57,041 nucleotides of DNA from Albidovulum sp. bin36 (lineage in GTDB: Bacteria > Pseudomonadota > Alphaproteobacteria > Rhodobacterales > Rhodobacteraceae), in contig MPMP01000024.1 in the NCBI GenBank assembly GCA_002238565.1, positions 1-57,041 on the forward strand, written 5' to 3'. Position numbers and translations under genes: made by a program. Positions 35,300 to 43,380 of the stretch are shown piece by piece. Within the stretch, counting starts at the first letter, position 1; each line of letters opens with the position of its first letter. A model generated the notes under the pieces. That model made no database searches. It was not told the origin of the DNA and saw only the letters and a list, made by a program, of their open reading frames with translations.

Positions 35300-36373
35300 A
35301 TGCCATTTGTCGAGTTTCATAGAGTTTCCAAATCATTCGGAAAGACGGCCGCCGTGGAAGAGCTGAATTTCACCGTCGAGCAGGGCGAGTTTTACTCCCT
35401 GCTGGGTCCCTCCGGTTGCGGAAAGACAACGACGCTCAGGATGCTCGCGGGATTTCTGACTCCAACCACCGGGAGAATCAAAGTTCATGGCCGCGACATT
35501 ACGGATCTTCCGCCCGAGGCGCGGGGCATCGGAATCGTGTTTCAGAACTATGCGATTTTCCCGCACATGAACGTTTACGACAACATCGCCTTCGGGCTGA
35601 TCGAGCGCGGGGAGAAAAAAGCGGAAATCCGGCGAAGGGTTGGCGCCGCTCTCGAGCAGGTAGGGCTGGCGGGTTACGGATCGCGCTTCGAACGCGAACT
35701 GTCAGGCGGCCAGAAGCAGCGCGTGGCTCTTGCCCGCGTACTGGTCGTCGAACCGGAAATCCTGCTCTTGGACGAGCCTCTCTCGGCACTCGACAAAAAG
35801 ATGCGCGAGGAGATGAAGTTCTGGATCAAGGATATCCAGAAGTCGGTCGGGATAACGACGATTTACGTAACCCATGACCAGTCCGAAGCATTGACGATGT
35901 CCAATCGGATCGCCGTGATGAACGAGGGCCGGATGCTCCAGGTCGGCACGCCGGTTGAAATTTATGAAAAGCCGGTCTCTCGCTTCATCGCCGAGTTCAT
36001 CGGCGATTCCAATTTTCTCAAAGGAAGGATTCTATCCTTGGACGGCACGGCGGGCCAAATAGATCTAGGCGGCGGCGCAGTCGTACCGGCGAGGATGCCA
36101 TCCGACGCGGATGTTGCCGTTGGCGACGGCATCGGACTGCTCCTGCGACCGGAAGTGTTGGGGCTCAAGCCATCGGACGAAGGCGAAACGCCCTATCTGA
36201 GCGGCGAAGTCATCGATGAAACCTACCAAGGTTCGTTGCGGCGCTACAGAATTCGAGCCGGGATCCATGAAGTTACGGCTGAAATTCCCAATCGACCCGA
36301 ATTGGCCAGGCTGGAGCCTGGCGACAAAGTAGAGCTTTATTGGAATTCCGAGAGCGGCTCCGTGGTGCCTTGA
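35300..36373 (+). CDS. Spermidine/putrescine-type ABC transporter ATPase (PotA family)
   Basis: A 357-residue ATPase. Walker A is GPSGCGKTT (about residues 36-44), the Q-loop FQNYAIFPHMN follows, the signature LSGGQKQR is near 135, Walker B ILLLDEP is near 154, and a THDQSEALTMSNR switch comes after. The C-terminal TOBE_2 domain is at about 275-350. It completes the importer made of the three preceding genes and is followed at 24 bp by the HyuA-like gene. Confidence 0.93.
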   Translation: MPFVEFHRVSKSFGKTAAVEELNFTVEQGEFYSLLGPSGCGKTTTLRMLAGFLTPTTGRIKVHGRDITDLPPEARGIGIVFQNYAIFPHMNVYDNIAFGLIERGEKKAEIRRRVGAALEQVGLAGYGSRFERELSGGQKQRVALARVLVVEPEILLLDEPLSALDKKMREEMKFWIKDIQKSVGITTIYVTHDQSEALTMSNRIAVMNEGRMLQVGTPVEIYEKPVSRFIAEFIGDSNFLKGRILSLDGTAGQIDLGGGAVVPARMPSDADVAVGDGIGLLLRPEVLGLKPSDEGETPYLSGEVIDETYQGSLRRYRIRAGIHEVTAEIPNRPELARLEPGDKVELYWNSESGSVVP

Positions 36374-36397
36374 CCTGCAGCCCGCAGGAGAATCGAA

Positions 36398-37936
36398 ATG
36401 AAAATCGGCGTTGATGTCGGCGGTACAAATACTGACGCGGTCGTCCTAGGATCCGACTGCGTCCTGGGATGGAAGAAAACGCCCACGACGCCGGATGTCT
36501 ATTCCGGCATCGTTACCGCAATCCGCGCAGCAAAGGAGATTGCGGGGACAACGCCGGACCAGATTAGTTGCGTCATGATCGGCACGACGCAGTTCACGAA
36601 CGCGGTGGTCGAGCGGCGCTCGCTCCAGCCGGTCGGCATCGTCCGGCTTGCTCTGCCTGCGGCTTCGGCTATCGCGCCGCTAACCGACTGGCCGCCAGAC
36701 CTCGTCAAGTCGATAGGAATCCATGTCCATCAGGTTCGCGGCGGCTATGAGTACGACGGCCGCGAGGTTGCGCCGCTTGATGAAACGGCCGTGGCCGAAG
36801 CTGCCCGCAGCATGAAGCGGGCGGGTGTCGAGTCGGCTGCCGTAACCTCGGTGTTCGCGCCGATCAACGGCGCGATGGAAAATCGCGCTGCCGAAATTAT
36901 CCTCAACGAGTGTCCCGGCATTGCCGTTTCGCTGTCGGGCGAACTTGGGCAATTCGGCCTGCTGCCAAGGGAAAACTCCACGATTATCAATGCGTCCCTG
37001 GTAGCGCTGGCCCGGCGCGTTGTCGAAGGCTTCCGCCGCGCCCTCTTCGAGCTGGGCCTGGATGTGCCGCTGTATATATCGCAAAACGACGGCACGCTGA
37101 TGCAAGCCGGGGCCGCGGAACGATACCCGGTCCTGACCTTTGCTTCCGGTCCCACTAATTCAATGCGAGGCGCCGTGCATCTGGCGCGCATTGACAATGC
37201 CATGGTCTCGGATATCGGAGGAACCACTACGGATATCGGAATGCTGCGCAACGGATTTCCAAGCCAATCCACGCATTTTGTCGACATAGGCGGCGTGAAG
37301 ACCAATTTTCGGATGCCCGCCGTGCTGGCGGTCGGGCTCGGCGGCGGTTCGATCGTGCGCGATCGCGGGGAGCGGGTGGGTCCGGATTCGGTCGGATTTG
37401 AACTCAATCGACGCGCCCTGTGCTTTGGCGGCGACACGCTCACCGCTACCGATATCGCCGTCGCCGGCGGGTGGGCGGATGTCGGCGATGCCAATCTTGT
37501 GAGCCATGTGTCTAGGAGCACGATCGCCTCGGCACGCGCGAGCATGCGAGCGATCCTGGATTCGAATGTAGACAAAATGAAAACCGACCCCCGCGACTTG
37601 CCATTCATAGTCGTCGGCGGCGGATCCATTCTTGTGGACTGGGAAGTGCGCGCCATGTCCGGCGTAGTTCAGCCGCAGTATTCTTCGGTCGCCAATGCGG
37701 TTGGCGCCGCCATTGCCCAGGTCTCCGGGGAGTGCGAGCGAGTGATCGTCCTAGCCGGGAACAACCGCGAGAAGGCGCTCGACGAAGCAAGGGACGAGGC
37801 AATGCGCAATGCAGTGGAAGCGGGCGCAGTTGAAGACAGCGTCGAAATCGTCGATGTTGAACTGGTTCCGATCAGCTACTTGCCCGGCAACCCGACGCGG
37901 CTGCGCGTGAAAGCGGTCGGCGATCTGCCGATCTGA
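36398..37936 (+). CDS. Hydantoinase/oxoprolinase family protein (HyuA-like, short form)
   Basis: A 512-residue protein of the ASKHA-fold hydantoinase A/5-oxoprolinase family, which hydrolyses cyclic amides with ATP. The N-terminal GVDVGGTNTDAVVL (residues 4-17) is the phosphate-binding element. Further motifs are MIGTTQFTNAVVERR, SDIGGTTTDIGMLRNG near 270 and VGLGGGSIVRDRG near 312. This short form without the long C-terminal extension commonly travels with DUF917 genes, as here (11 bp downstream). AGGAGAA precedes ATG 36398. The substrate probably enters through the Pot-type importer; N-carbamoyl, hydantoin or oxoproline-like compounds are candidates. Confidence 0.9.
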   Translation: MKIGVDVGGTNTDAVVLGSDCVLGWKKTPTTPDVYSGIVTAIRAAKEIAGTTPDQISCVMIGTTQFTNAVVERRSLQPVGIVRLALPAASAIAPLTDWPPDLVKSIGIHVHQVRGGYEYDGREVAPLDETAVAEAARSMKRAGVESAAVTSVFAPINGAMENRAAEIILNECPGIAVSLSGELGQFGLLPRENSTIINASLVALARRVVEGFRRALFELGLDVPLYISQNDGTLMQAGAAERYPVLTFASGPTNSMRGAVHLARIDNAMVSDIGGTTTDIGMLRNGFPSQSTHFVDIGGVKTNFRMPAVLAVGLGGGSIVRDRGERVGPDSVGFELNRRALCFGGDTLTATDIAVAGGWADVGDANLVSHVSRSTIASARASMRAILDSNVDKMKTDPRDLPFIVVGGGSILVDWEVRAMSGVVQPQYSSVANAVGAAIAQVSGECERVIVLAGNNREKALDEARDEAMRNAVEAGAVEDSVEIVDVELVPISYLPGNPTRLRVKAVGDLPI

Positions 37937-37947
37937 GAAAGGCGGCC

Positions 37948-39027
37948 ATGGATTTCCATATCGAGGATGTAGACGATTTGTGCGTAGGCGCTTCATTTCT
38001 GGGGGCGGGCGGCGGCGGCGACCCGTATATCGGCGGGCTGATGGTCAAGAAGGTGCTGAAAAAAGGGCACCGAATCGAGATTGTCGATCCCGACACGCTG
38101 GACGACGGCGGACTGATTATTCCGACCGCGATGATGGGCGCGCCGACCGTGCTCTTGGAAAAGCTGCCGTCGGGGGACGAACCCATCCGCGCGCTGCGCG
38201 CCGTCGAGGCCCAGCTCGGCCGCAAGGCCGACGCGACCATGCCGACCGAAGTCGGCGGGATCAACTCGACAATTCCGCTCTATGTCGGTGCGCGGCTTGG
38301 CATTCCCGTCATAGACGCCGACGGTCAAGGCCGCGCTTTTCCGGAACTCCAGATGGAAACTTTCGCCATCAACGGCGTAAGGGGCACGCCGCTCGGATTA
38401 TCCGACGAAAAAGGCGATGTGGCGACGATATTGACCGAGGACAACCACCGGATGGAATGGCTCGCCCGCGGTCTGACGATCCGCATGGGCGGAACCGCCT
38501 ATTTCGCCAATTACCCGATGACCGGCAAGCAGGTGAAGTCCACCGCTATAAAACACACCCTGACGCTAGCTCGCCGGATAGGCTGTATTATCCGGCGATC
38601 GGCGCAGGACAAAAGGAATCCGTTCGAGGAACTCGAAGCTTTTCTGCCGACAACCAGCTACTCGGTTGCGCGCCGAATCTTTGAAGGAAAGGTTGTCGAT
38701 GTCGACCGAAAGACGGACCGGGGATTTACTCTCGGCGAGGTGGTCATCCGCGAGGACAAGAAAATGGGAGAAAAATGCTGCGTCATCTTCCAGAATGAAA
38801 ACCTCATTGCGCGCCATGGTGAAGAGACCTTGGCGCTGGTCCCGGACATAATAACAATTATGGATGCCGAAACGGCGCTGCCCATTACCAACGAGACCTT
38901 GCGTTACGGTCAACGCGTGGTGGTCATGGCTGTCGGCGTTCCCGACATCATGCGCACCGAATCGGCGCTGCTCCAGTTCGGGCCGTCGGCCTTTGGAATT
39001 GAGGAACAGTTTTCTCCGCTTCGATGA
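37948..39027 (+). CDS. DUF917 family protein (HyuA partner)
   Basis: A 359-residue DUF917 protein. Typical elements are GASFLGAGGGGDPYIGGLMV near residue 12, a PTVLLEKLPSG segment, NSTIPLYVGARLGIPVID near 105 and DADGQGRAFPELQM near 120. The family is almost always paired with short HyuA-like proteins and is thought to form the second subunit or a coupled activity in ring opening; its exact reaction is not established. AGAAAGGCGG lies upstream of ATG 37948. It is the last gene of the seven-gene operon. Confidence 0.9.
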   Translation: MDFHIEDVDDLCVGASFLGAGGGGDPYIGGLMVKKVLKKGHRIEIVDPDTLDDGGLIIPTAMMGAPTVLLEKLPSGDEPIRALRAVEAQLGRKADATMPTEVGGINSTIPLYVGARLGIPVIDADGQGRAFPELQMETFAINGVRGTPLGLSDEKGDVATILTEDNHRMEWLARGLTIRMGGTAYFANYPMTGKQVKSTAIKHTLTLARRIGCIIRRSAQDKRNPFEELEAFLPTTSYSVARRIFEGKVVDVDRKTDRGFTLGEVVIREDKKMGEKCCVIFQNENLIARHGEETLALVPDIITIMDAETALPITNETLRYGQRVVVMAVGVPDIMRTESALLQFGPSAFGIEEQFSPLR

Positions 39028-39573
39028 ACCGCCAAGTATGCCGCCATGCCGGAAATCGCTACCATCATCTGCGCAAAGGGAATCGCCGCGCCGGCTAGCA
39101 TGAAGCCGGAATGTCTTGAAAAGGAAACCGATTAATGCATCTTGCATATCGCGGCCAGAGAAGCCGACGACAATGCATGTTCTTGCGATGAATTCCATTG
39201 CCGAGTGACAAATCGCAAGAGTCCGAACCAGAGCTTCGGCGAAGCATCCGAATTAAGCGCGGCCCTGAAAACTCTCAGCGATTTGGGTCGGCGGGAACAT
39301 TTAGGGAGCGGCCGCGGCATTGCGCCAAGCCATTTCGCGCCGCCGCTCCGGGGGAGGGCGGCGGCTGGTCGACTGCGACGGCCGCGATCCCGAACATTGG
39401 GCGGTCAAGTTCATTTGCATGCCGCGAAGCCGCCATTCCCAGCGCTTCCGCAGTACCGGCGGGGCTGATCGTCTCGCCTTCGGGAGCTTGAACGGCTGCG
39501 CGCTACGCCGCGTCGAAGACTATTGCGAATCCATCTGCGTATGCGACGCAGCAGATGGGATCGGGTCGGCGGC
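39028..39573. other. 546-bp gap between convergent operons
   Basis: The DUF917 operon (plus) and the Tau/Ssu-type importer operon (minus) converge here. No gene is recognised. A minus-strand patch near 39045-39105 reads like a membrane helix (IPFAQMMVAISGMAAYLA) and may be the remnant of a transporter gene. Confidence 0.4.
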
Positions 39574-40389
39574 TCAAACGCGCCAGTCCAGCAGGCGCCG
39601 TTCGATAAGAGTTATGGCGCCCGAAGTCAGAACTCCCAGTAGCGACAGTATCACGACCCCGGCGAAGAGCCGTTCCAGGTCGTATAGCGATCCGGCCTCT
39701 AGTATATAGGCGCCAATCCCGTATTGCGCGCCCAGCATCTCAGCCGCAACCAGAAGAATGATTGCGATCGAAAGGCTGATGCGCAGGCCTGAAAGTATCC
39801 CGGGCATCGCCCCGGGCAGCACGATTTTGCGCACGATCGAAAACCAAGTTAGGCCGAAGCTCTGGCCCATGCGGACCAGGGATCTGTCAACATTGTCGAC
39901 CGCGCCATAAGTGGCGACGACGGTGGGCGTGAATGTCCCGAAGGCGATCAGCGCGTATTTGGATCCCTCGCCGATGCCGAACCAAATCACGAAAAGCGGC
40001 AGAAGCGCAATCTTGGGGATCGGGAAGATGGCGGCGACGAGGGGTCCGATCCCCGCGCGGATATACGAAAAAAGGCCGATCAGGATGCCTACGCAGATCC
40101 CCGCGCACGCGCCCAGCGCCGCTCCCACGACCAGTCTGCCGAGCGAAGGGCCCAGGTGCCGGATCAGCATGCCCGAATCCCAAAGTTCGCCGAATGTAGC
40201 CAGCACGTCCGAAGGATGCGGCAGCGTCAAGTTGGAGATAAAGCCCGCCCGAGTTCCCCATTCGACGAATGCGATTAGAACGATGAAGACGAGCACGCCC
40301 GCCCAGCGCTTCGAGGACGGAGAAAAGCCGCCGCCGCGAAATCGTACCTCATACTGGGCCGACCCGCCCGGCAGGGTGCCGTCAGACAT
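39574..40389 (-). CDS. ABC transporter permease, nitrate/sulfonate/taurine type (TauC/SsuC family)
   Basis: A 271-residue inner-membrane protein with a proline-rich cytoplasmic N-terminus and six membrane segments. A loop GQSFGLTWFSIVRKIVLPGA with GILSGLRISLS is characteristic of SsuC/TauC permeases. Start ATG 40389 overlaps the stop of the ATPase gene by 8 bp. It functions as a homodimeric channel with the ATPase and NMT1-type binding protein encoded upstream. Confidence 0.9.
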   Translation of the reverse strand: MSDGTLPGGSAQYEVRFRGGGFSPSSKRWAGVLVFIVLIAFVEWGTRAGFISNLTLPHPSDVLATFGELWDSGMLIRHLGPSLGRLVVGAALGACAGICVGILIGLFSYIRAGIGPLVAAIFPIPKIALLPLFVIWFGIGEGSKYALIAFGTFTPTVVATYGAVDNVDRSLVRMGQSFGLTWFSIVRKIVLPGAMPGILSGLRISLSIAIILLVAAEMLGAQYGIGAYILEAGSLYDLERLFAGVVILSLLGVLTSGAITLIERRLLDWRV

Positions 40390-41149
40390 TGAAAAGCTCC
40401 TCGTCGGCCGCGCGAGCTTCCTCGCGCATCATGTCCCACAAATATTCCCGGATGCGTTCGAGATCCGCGTCTACGTAGCCACGCTCGGACAACGGTTTGT
40501 CGACATCCACGATTTCGCGGATCAAACCCGGGCGGCGCGACAGAACCACGACCTTGTGACCCAGCCGAACCGCCTCGGCCAGGTCGTGGGTAACGTAGAT
40601 GGCTGTAAACGGCTGTCGTTCCCAAAGCGTGATCAGGTCATCCATCAGATGCGCCCGCGTCTGGGCGTCCAAAGCGGAAAGCGGTTCGTCCATTAGCATG
40701 ACCGCCGGATTGACAGCGAGAGCCCGGGCGATCGCAACGCGCTGCTTCATTCCGCCGGAAAGCTGCCGGGGCAGCGCGTGCTCGAAATCCGAAAGCCTGG
40801 TGCGTTCTAGAACATCGGCAATGATGCGGTCGCGTTCGGCGCCGCTGATCCCGCGGTCTTCGAGCACGAGCGAGACGTTTTGGCGCACGTTGCGCCAAGG
40901 CAGAAGCGCGAAATCCTGAAAAATGAATGTGAAAGGATTGAGGCATTTCTCAGGCGGCGCGCCCATCTGAAGGACCCTTCCCAGCGTGGGCCGCTCCAAT
41001 CCGCCGACAAATCTCAGGAGCGTCGACTTTCCGCATCCCGACGGGCCGACCAGGCACACGATTCGACCTGACGGGATATGCAGATCGATATCGCGCAGCA
41101 CTTCCAATTTGCCGTAGGAATGGCTGATGCCATCCAGTCGAATGTCCAT
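40382..41149 (-). CDS. ABC transporter ATPase, nitrate/sulfonate/taurine type (TauB/SsuB family)
   Basis: A 255-residue ATPase. Walker A is GPSGCGKST (about 36-44), the Q-loop is FQDFALLPWRNV, the signature LSGGMKQRVAIAR is near 133, Walker B VMLMDEP is near 157, followed by SALDAQTR and VTHDLAEAVRLG. The PWRNV form of the Q-loop is typical of the SsuB/TauB family. Middle gene of a three-gene minus-strand operon. Confidence 0.92.
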   Translation of the reverse strand: MDIRLDGISHSYGKLEVLRDIDLHIPSGRIVCLVGPSGCGKSTLLRFVGGLERPTLGRVLQMGAPPEKCLNPFTFIFQDFALLPWRNVRQNVSLVLEDRGISGAERDRIIADVLERTRLSDFEHALPRQLSGGMKQRVAIARALAVNPAVMLMDEPLSALDAQTRAHLMDDLITLWERQPFTAIYVTHDLAEAVRLGHKVVVLSRRPGLIREIVDVDKPLSERGYVDADLERIREYLWDMMREEARAADEELFNV

Positions 41150-41176
41150 GGCGCCTTCTCGGATTGACGGCAGGGC

Positions 41177-41201
41177 GGCGCGGAGGTCACCCCGCCGCGC
41201 C
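41177..41201 (-). other. GC-rich intercistronic hairpin after the binding-protein gene
   Basis: GGCGCGG (41177-41183) and CCGCGCC (41195-41201) form a 7-bp stem with further pairing inside the loop. No T tract follows. It lies 5 bp after the binding-protein stop and before the ATPase gene, as in the other importer operons of this window. Confidence 0.55.
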
Positions 41202-41205
41202 GGAC

Positions 41206-42213
41206 TTAGGTGCCAAGTATCTCGACGTAGGAGGTATCGACCAGCTGATCGATCATGATGCCTGCGTCTACCAGCCCTTCCGACTGGAACCAGTTCAGCT
41301 GATCCTGTACCGAGGCCAAGTTTAACGCCGCGCCCGTGTTGAGCCGCATGGTTCCGTTGATAATCGGCGGGGCCGCTTTTTCGCGCGGGCGGTCGGCATA
41401 GACGTATTTGTGGATCAGATCGACCATCGCGTCCTGATCGTCCGTTCCATCGATCATTGCCGCCGCATAGTCGTCCACGCCCCTTGAGAACCCGGCGATG
41501 AAGCTTTCGGTCAAGGCCCTCTGATTCGCTGCGTTTTCCGACGAGGTGAATACCGTGGTTACCTGGTAGCCGGGTATGAAGTCGGCCACGTTGCCGATGA
41601 TGTGCACGTCACCCGACCCGGCGAGCGGCTTGGCGATATGCGGTACAATCGACCAGCCGTCGATCTGGCCGGTTTTCAAGGCGCCGATGATTGCGCCAAC
41701 CTTCTGAAGCGGTACGAATTGCAATTGGATGCCCTCGGCCGCCGCCATCTTCGATCCCATGTAGTGGAAGGACGATCCGGCCTGGGTCATGCCGAACCTC
41801 TTTCCGTCCAGGTCTTTCGGAGTTTTCACTCCGGCCTCGTACGCCGCGTTCGAAGCTAGGAACTTCTGGCCGTCGATGCCGTCCTCTTCGGAAAGCGCGC
41901 CGCCAATCACCTTGATAGCGCCCTTGCCCGCAAGGTTGACCAGACCGCCCGAGATCGCTGTCACGGCATAGTCCAGGTCGCCGCTGGCGATCGCCACGGC
42001 CATCGGCTGCGCCGCCTGAAAAAATTCGAACTCCACATCTAGTCCGGCATCGGCGAAATAGCCTCGCTCGTAGGCGACGAAGCTGCCGGAGTGCGAAGTA
42101 AACCGCAATGCCCCGACCTTGACGGTCTGGTTGCTGGCCAGCGCCGGCGCAGCAAGGCCCGAGGCCGCCGCGCCCATCAGCGCAAGTGTCTGTCGTCTGT
42201 TGATTTGTTCCAT
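41206..42213 (-). CDS. NMT1/TauA-type periplasmic substrate-binding protein
   Basis: A 335-residue binding protein. GGAGG lies seven bases before ATG 42213, which is preferred over the ATG four codons upstream that overlaps the Shine-Dalgarno. The signal peptide (INRRQTLALMGAAASGLAAP, cleavage near ALAS) may be a Tat signal. The mature part has NMT1-family features: VGALRFTSHSGSFVAYERGY, then FADAGLDVEFEFF, and SGDLDYAVTAISGGLVNLAG. Family ligands include taurine, alkanesulfonates, nitrate and thiamine precursors; the ligand here is unknown. Confidence 0.9.
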   Translation of the reverse strand: MEQINRRQTLALMGAAASGLAAPALASNQTVKVGALRFTSHSGSFVAYERGYFADAGLDVEFEFFQAAQPMAVAIASGDLDYAVTAISGGLVNLAGKGAIKVIGGALSEEDGIDGQKFLASNAAYEAGVKTPKDLDGKRFGMTQAGSSFHYMGSKMAAAEGIQLQFVPLQKVGAIIGALKTGQIDGWSIVPHIAKPLAGSGDVHIIGNVADFIPGYQVTTVFTSSENAANQRALTESFIAGFSRGVDDYAAAMIDGTDDQDAMVDLIHKYVYADRPREKAAPPIINGTMRLNTGAALNLASVQDQLNWFQSEGLVDAGIMIDQLVDTSYVEILGT

Positions 42214-43380
42214 TGATTCCTCCATAAGGTTTTCAGGTCAGGTCTGCGCGAAGATCCCCCTCAAGCACTTGCAGCGCCGCTCTTACGCCCCGCGCACCGG
42301 CACATTGAGCGCGATTCCCAAGTATTCGAGACGCGCGGCGCGGGCGGAGAATTCAATACGGCCAAGTTGACGTGATTTCGTAGCGAACTGCGTATAAAGT
42401 GATTCAAGCCGCCTCAGAAATTGCGTCATCGTCGATCATTTCCTCATTTCCCGGGCGCAGGACGCCTCAGCCGAACGAGATGTCGTGCATCCGGGCCGGG
42501 AGCGCGCACGCCTATCGTACTATTTAAATCGCTTGACTGCTGCAAGAGGAAAGACAGTCGCCACTTAGCGCATTGGCGGAGGCAATGACCGCCCTTTTAT
42601 ATCGGTTTCGGGAATCGGGCATGAAATTCCGCAGGAGGACGAGGATAGAATAAAGGAACGAATTCCGCAGCGACAGCTATCCGGCGATAGCGCTACGCAT
42701 GATCTCGTCCTTATGCCAATCACGGATTACACCTCGACAATCTCTTCCTAATTCTGCGGATCAGCCTCGGGATGGACCGGTCGCGGCGGCGCCTTCCGGA
42801 AACCCGGTGACTGCATAAGGGCTCGGACCGACTCCAAAGACAGCGTTGCCAAGAAACCCTTCCCGATCCGCTCCCGGATTAAGCCGACTGCCCGGGACGA
42901 AACCCCGCCGCCCAACCCTTGTGCAGCCAGCGGCTGGTCTCGACCGCTGCGCCGCCCTTCCTTCAGATCGTTCATGCCCAAGGCGTTGCATCTGATGAGC
43001 ATGCAATTGCTTATTGGTGTGAAATTGCGGCGGTTTGGTCAGCTGGCTACCGGGACCGGCATTAGCTCTATAGAAGAGCTTGCAAAAGTCCCCCGGGGCA
43101 GCTGTCTCTACTGTTCTGCAAAATCGTCTTCGACGCAAGGCGCCGGTCGATTCCGACTTGGAGCGACCGATCAAATTCGGAGGAGGCCCGCGTGCAAGGC
43201 AGCACCGACGGCACGCCGTATTTCTCCGCCGCCGCAAGAAGTCGATGTACATGAATATGCTTTATTTCTGTTCGCAAATCGGCAAATTCCGGAATTGGCG
43301 ATATACGATGTCCGTCCAACGACGCGTTTTTTCAAGCGGCGGAATCACGCAAAACGCGGCGTCTGGAAAAATTCCTGCGA
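42214..43380. other. 1.17-kb intergenic region, upstream of the TauA-type operon
   Basis: It should hold the promoter of the minus-strand importer operon (near 42230-42400) and the 3' end of the helicase gene side. Several overlapping frames exist on both strands, but none has a ribosome site or recognisable motif. No repeats or RNA genes seen. Confidence 0.4.

Noticed and set aside
42761..43252. 163-codon minus-strand frame in the gap before the importer operon
   Set aside because: No ribosome site or family motif, low-complexity basic N-terminus; competing frames of similar length exist on both strands.
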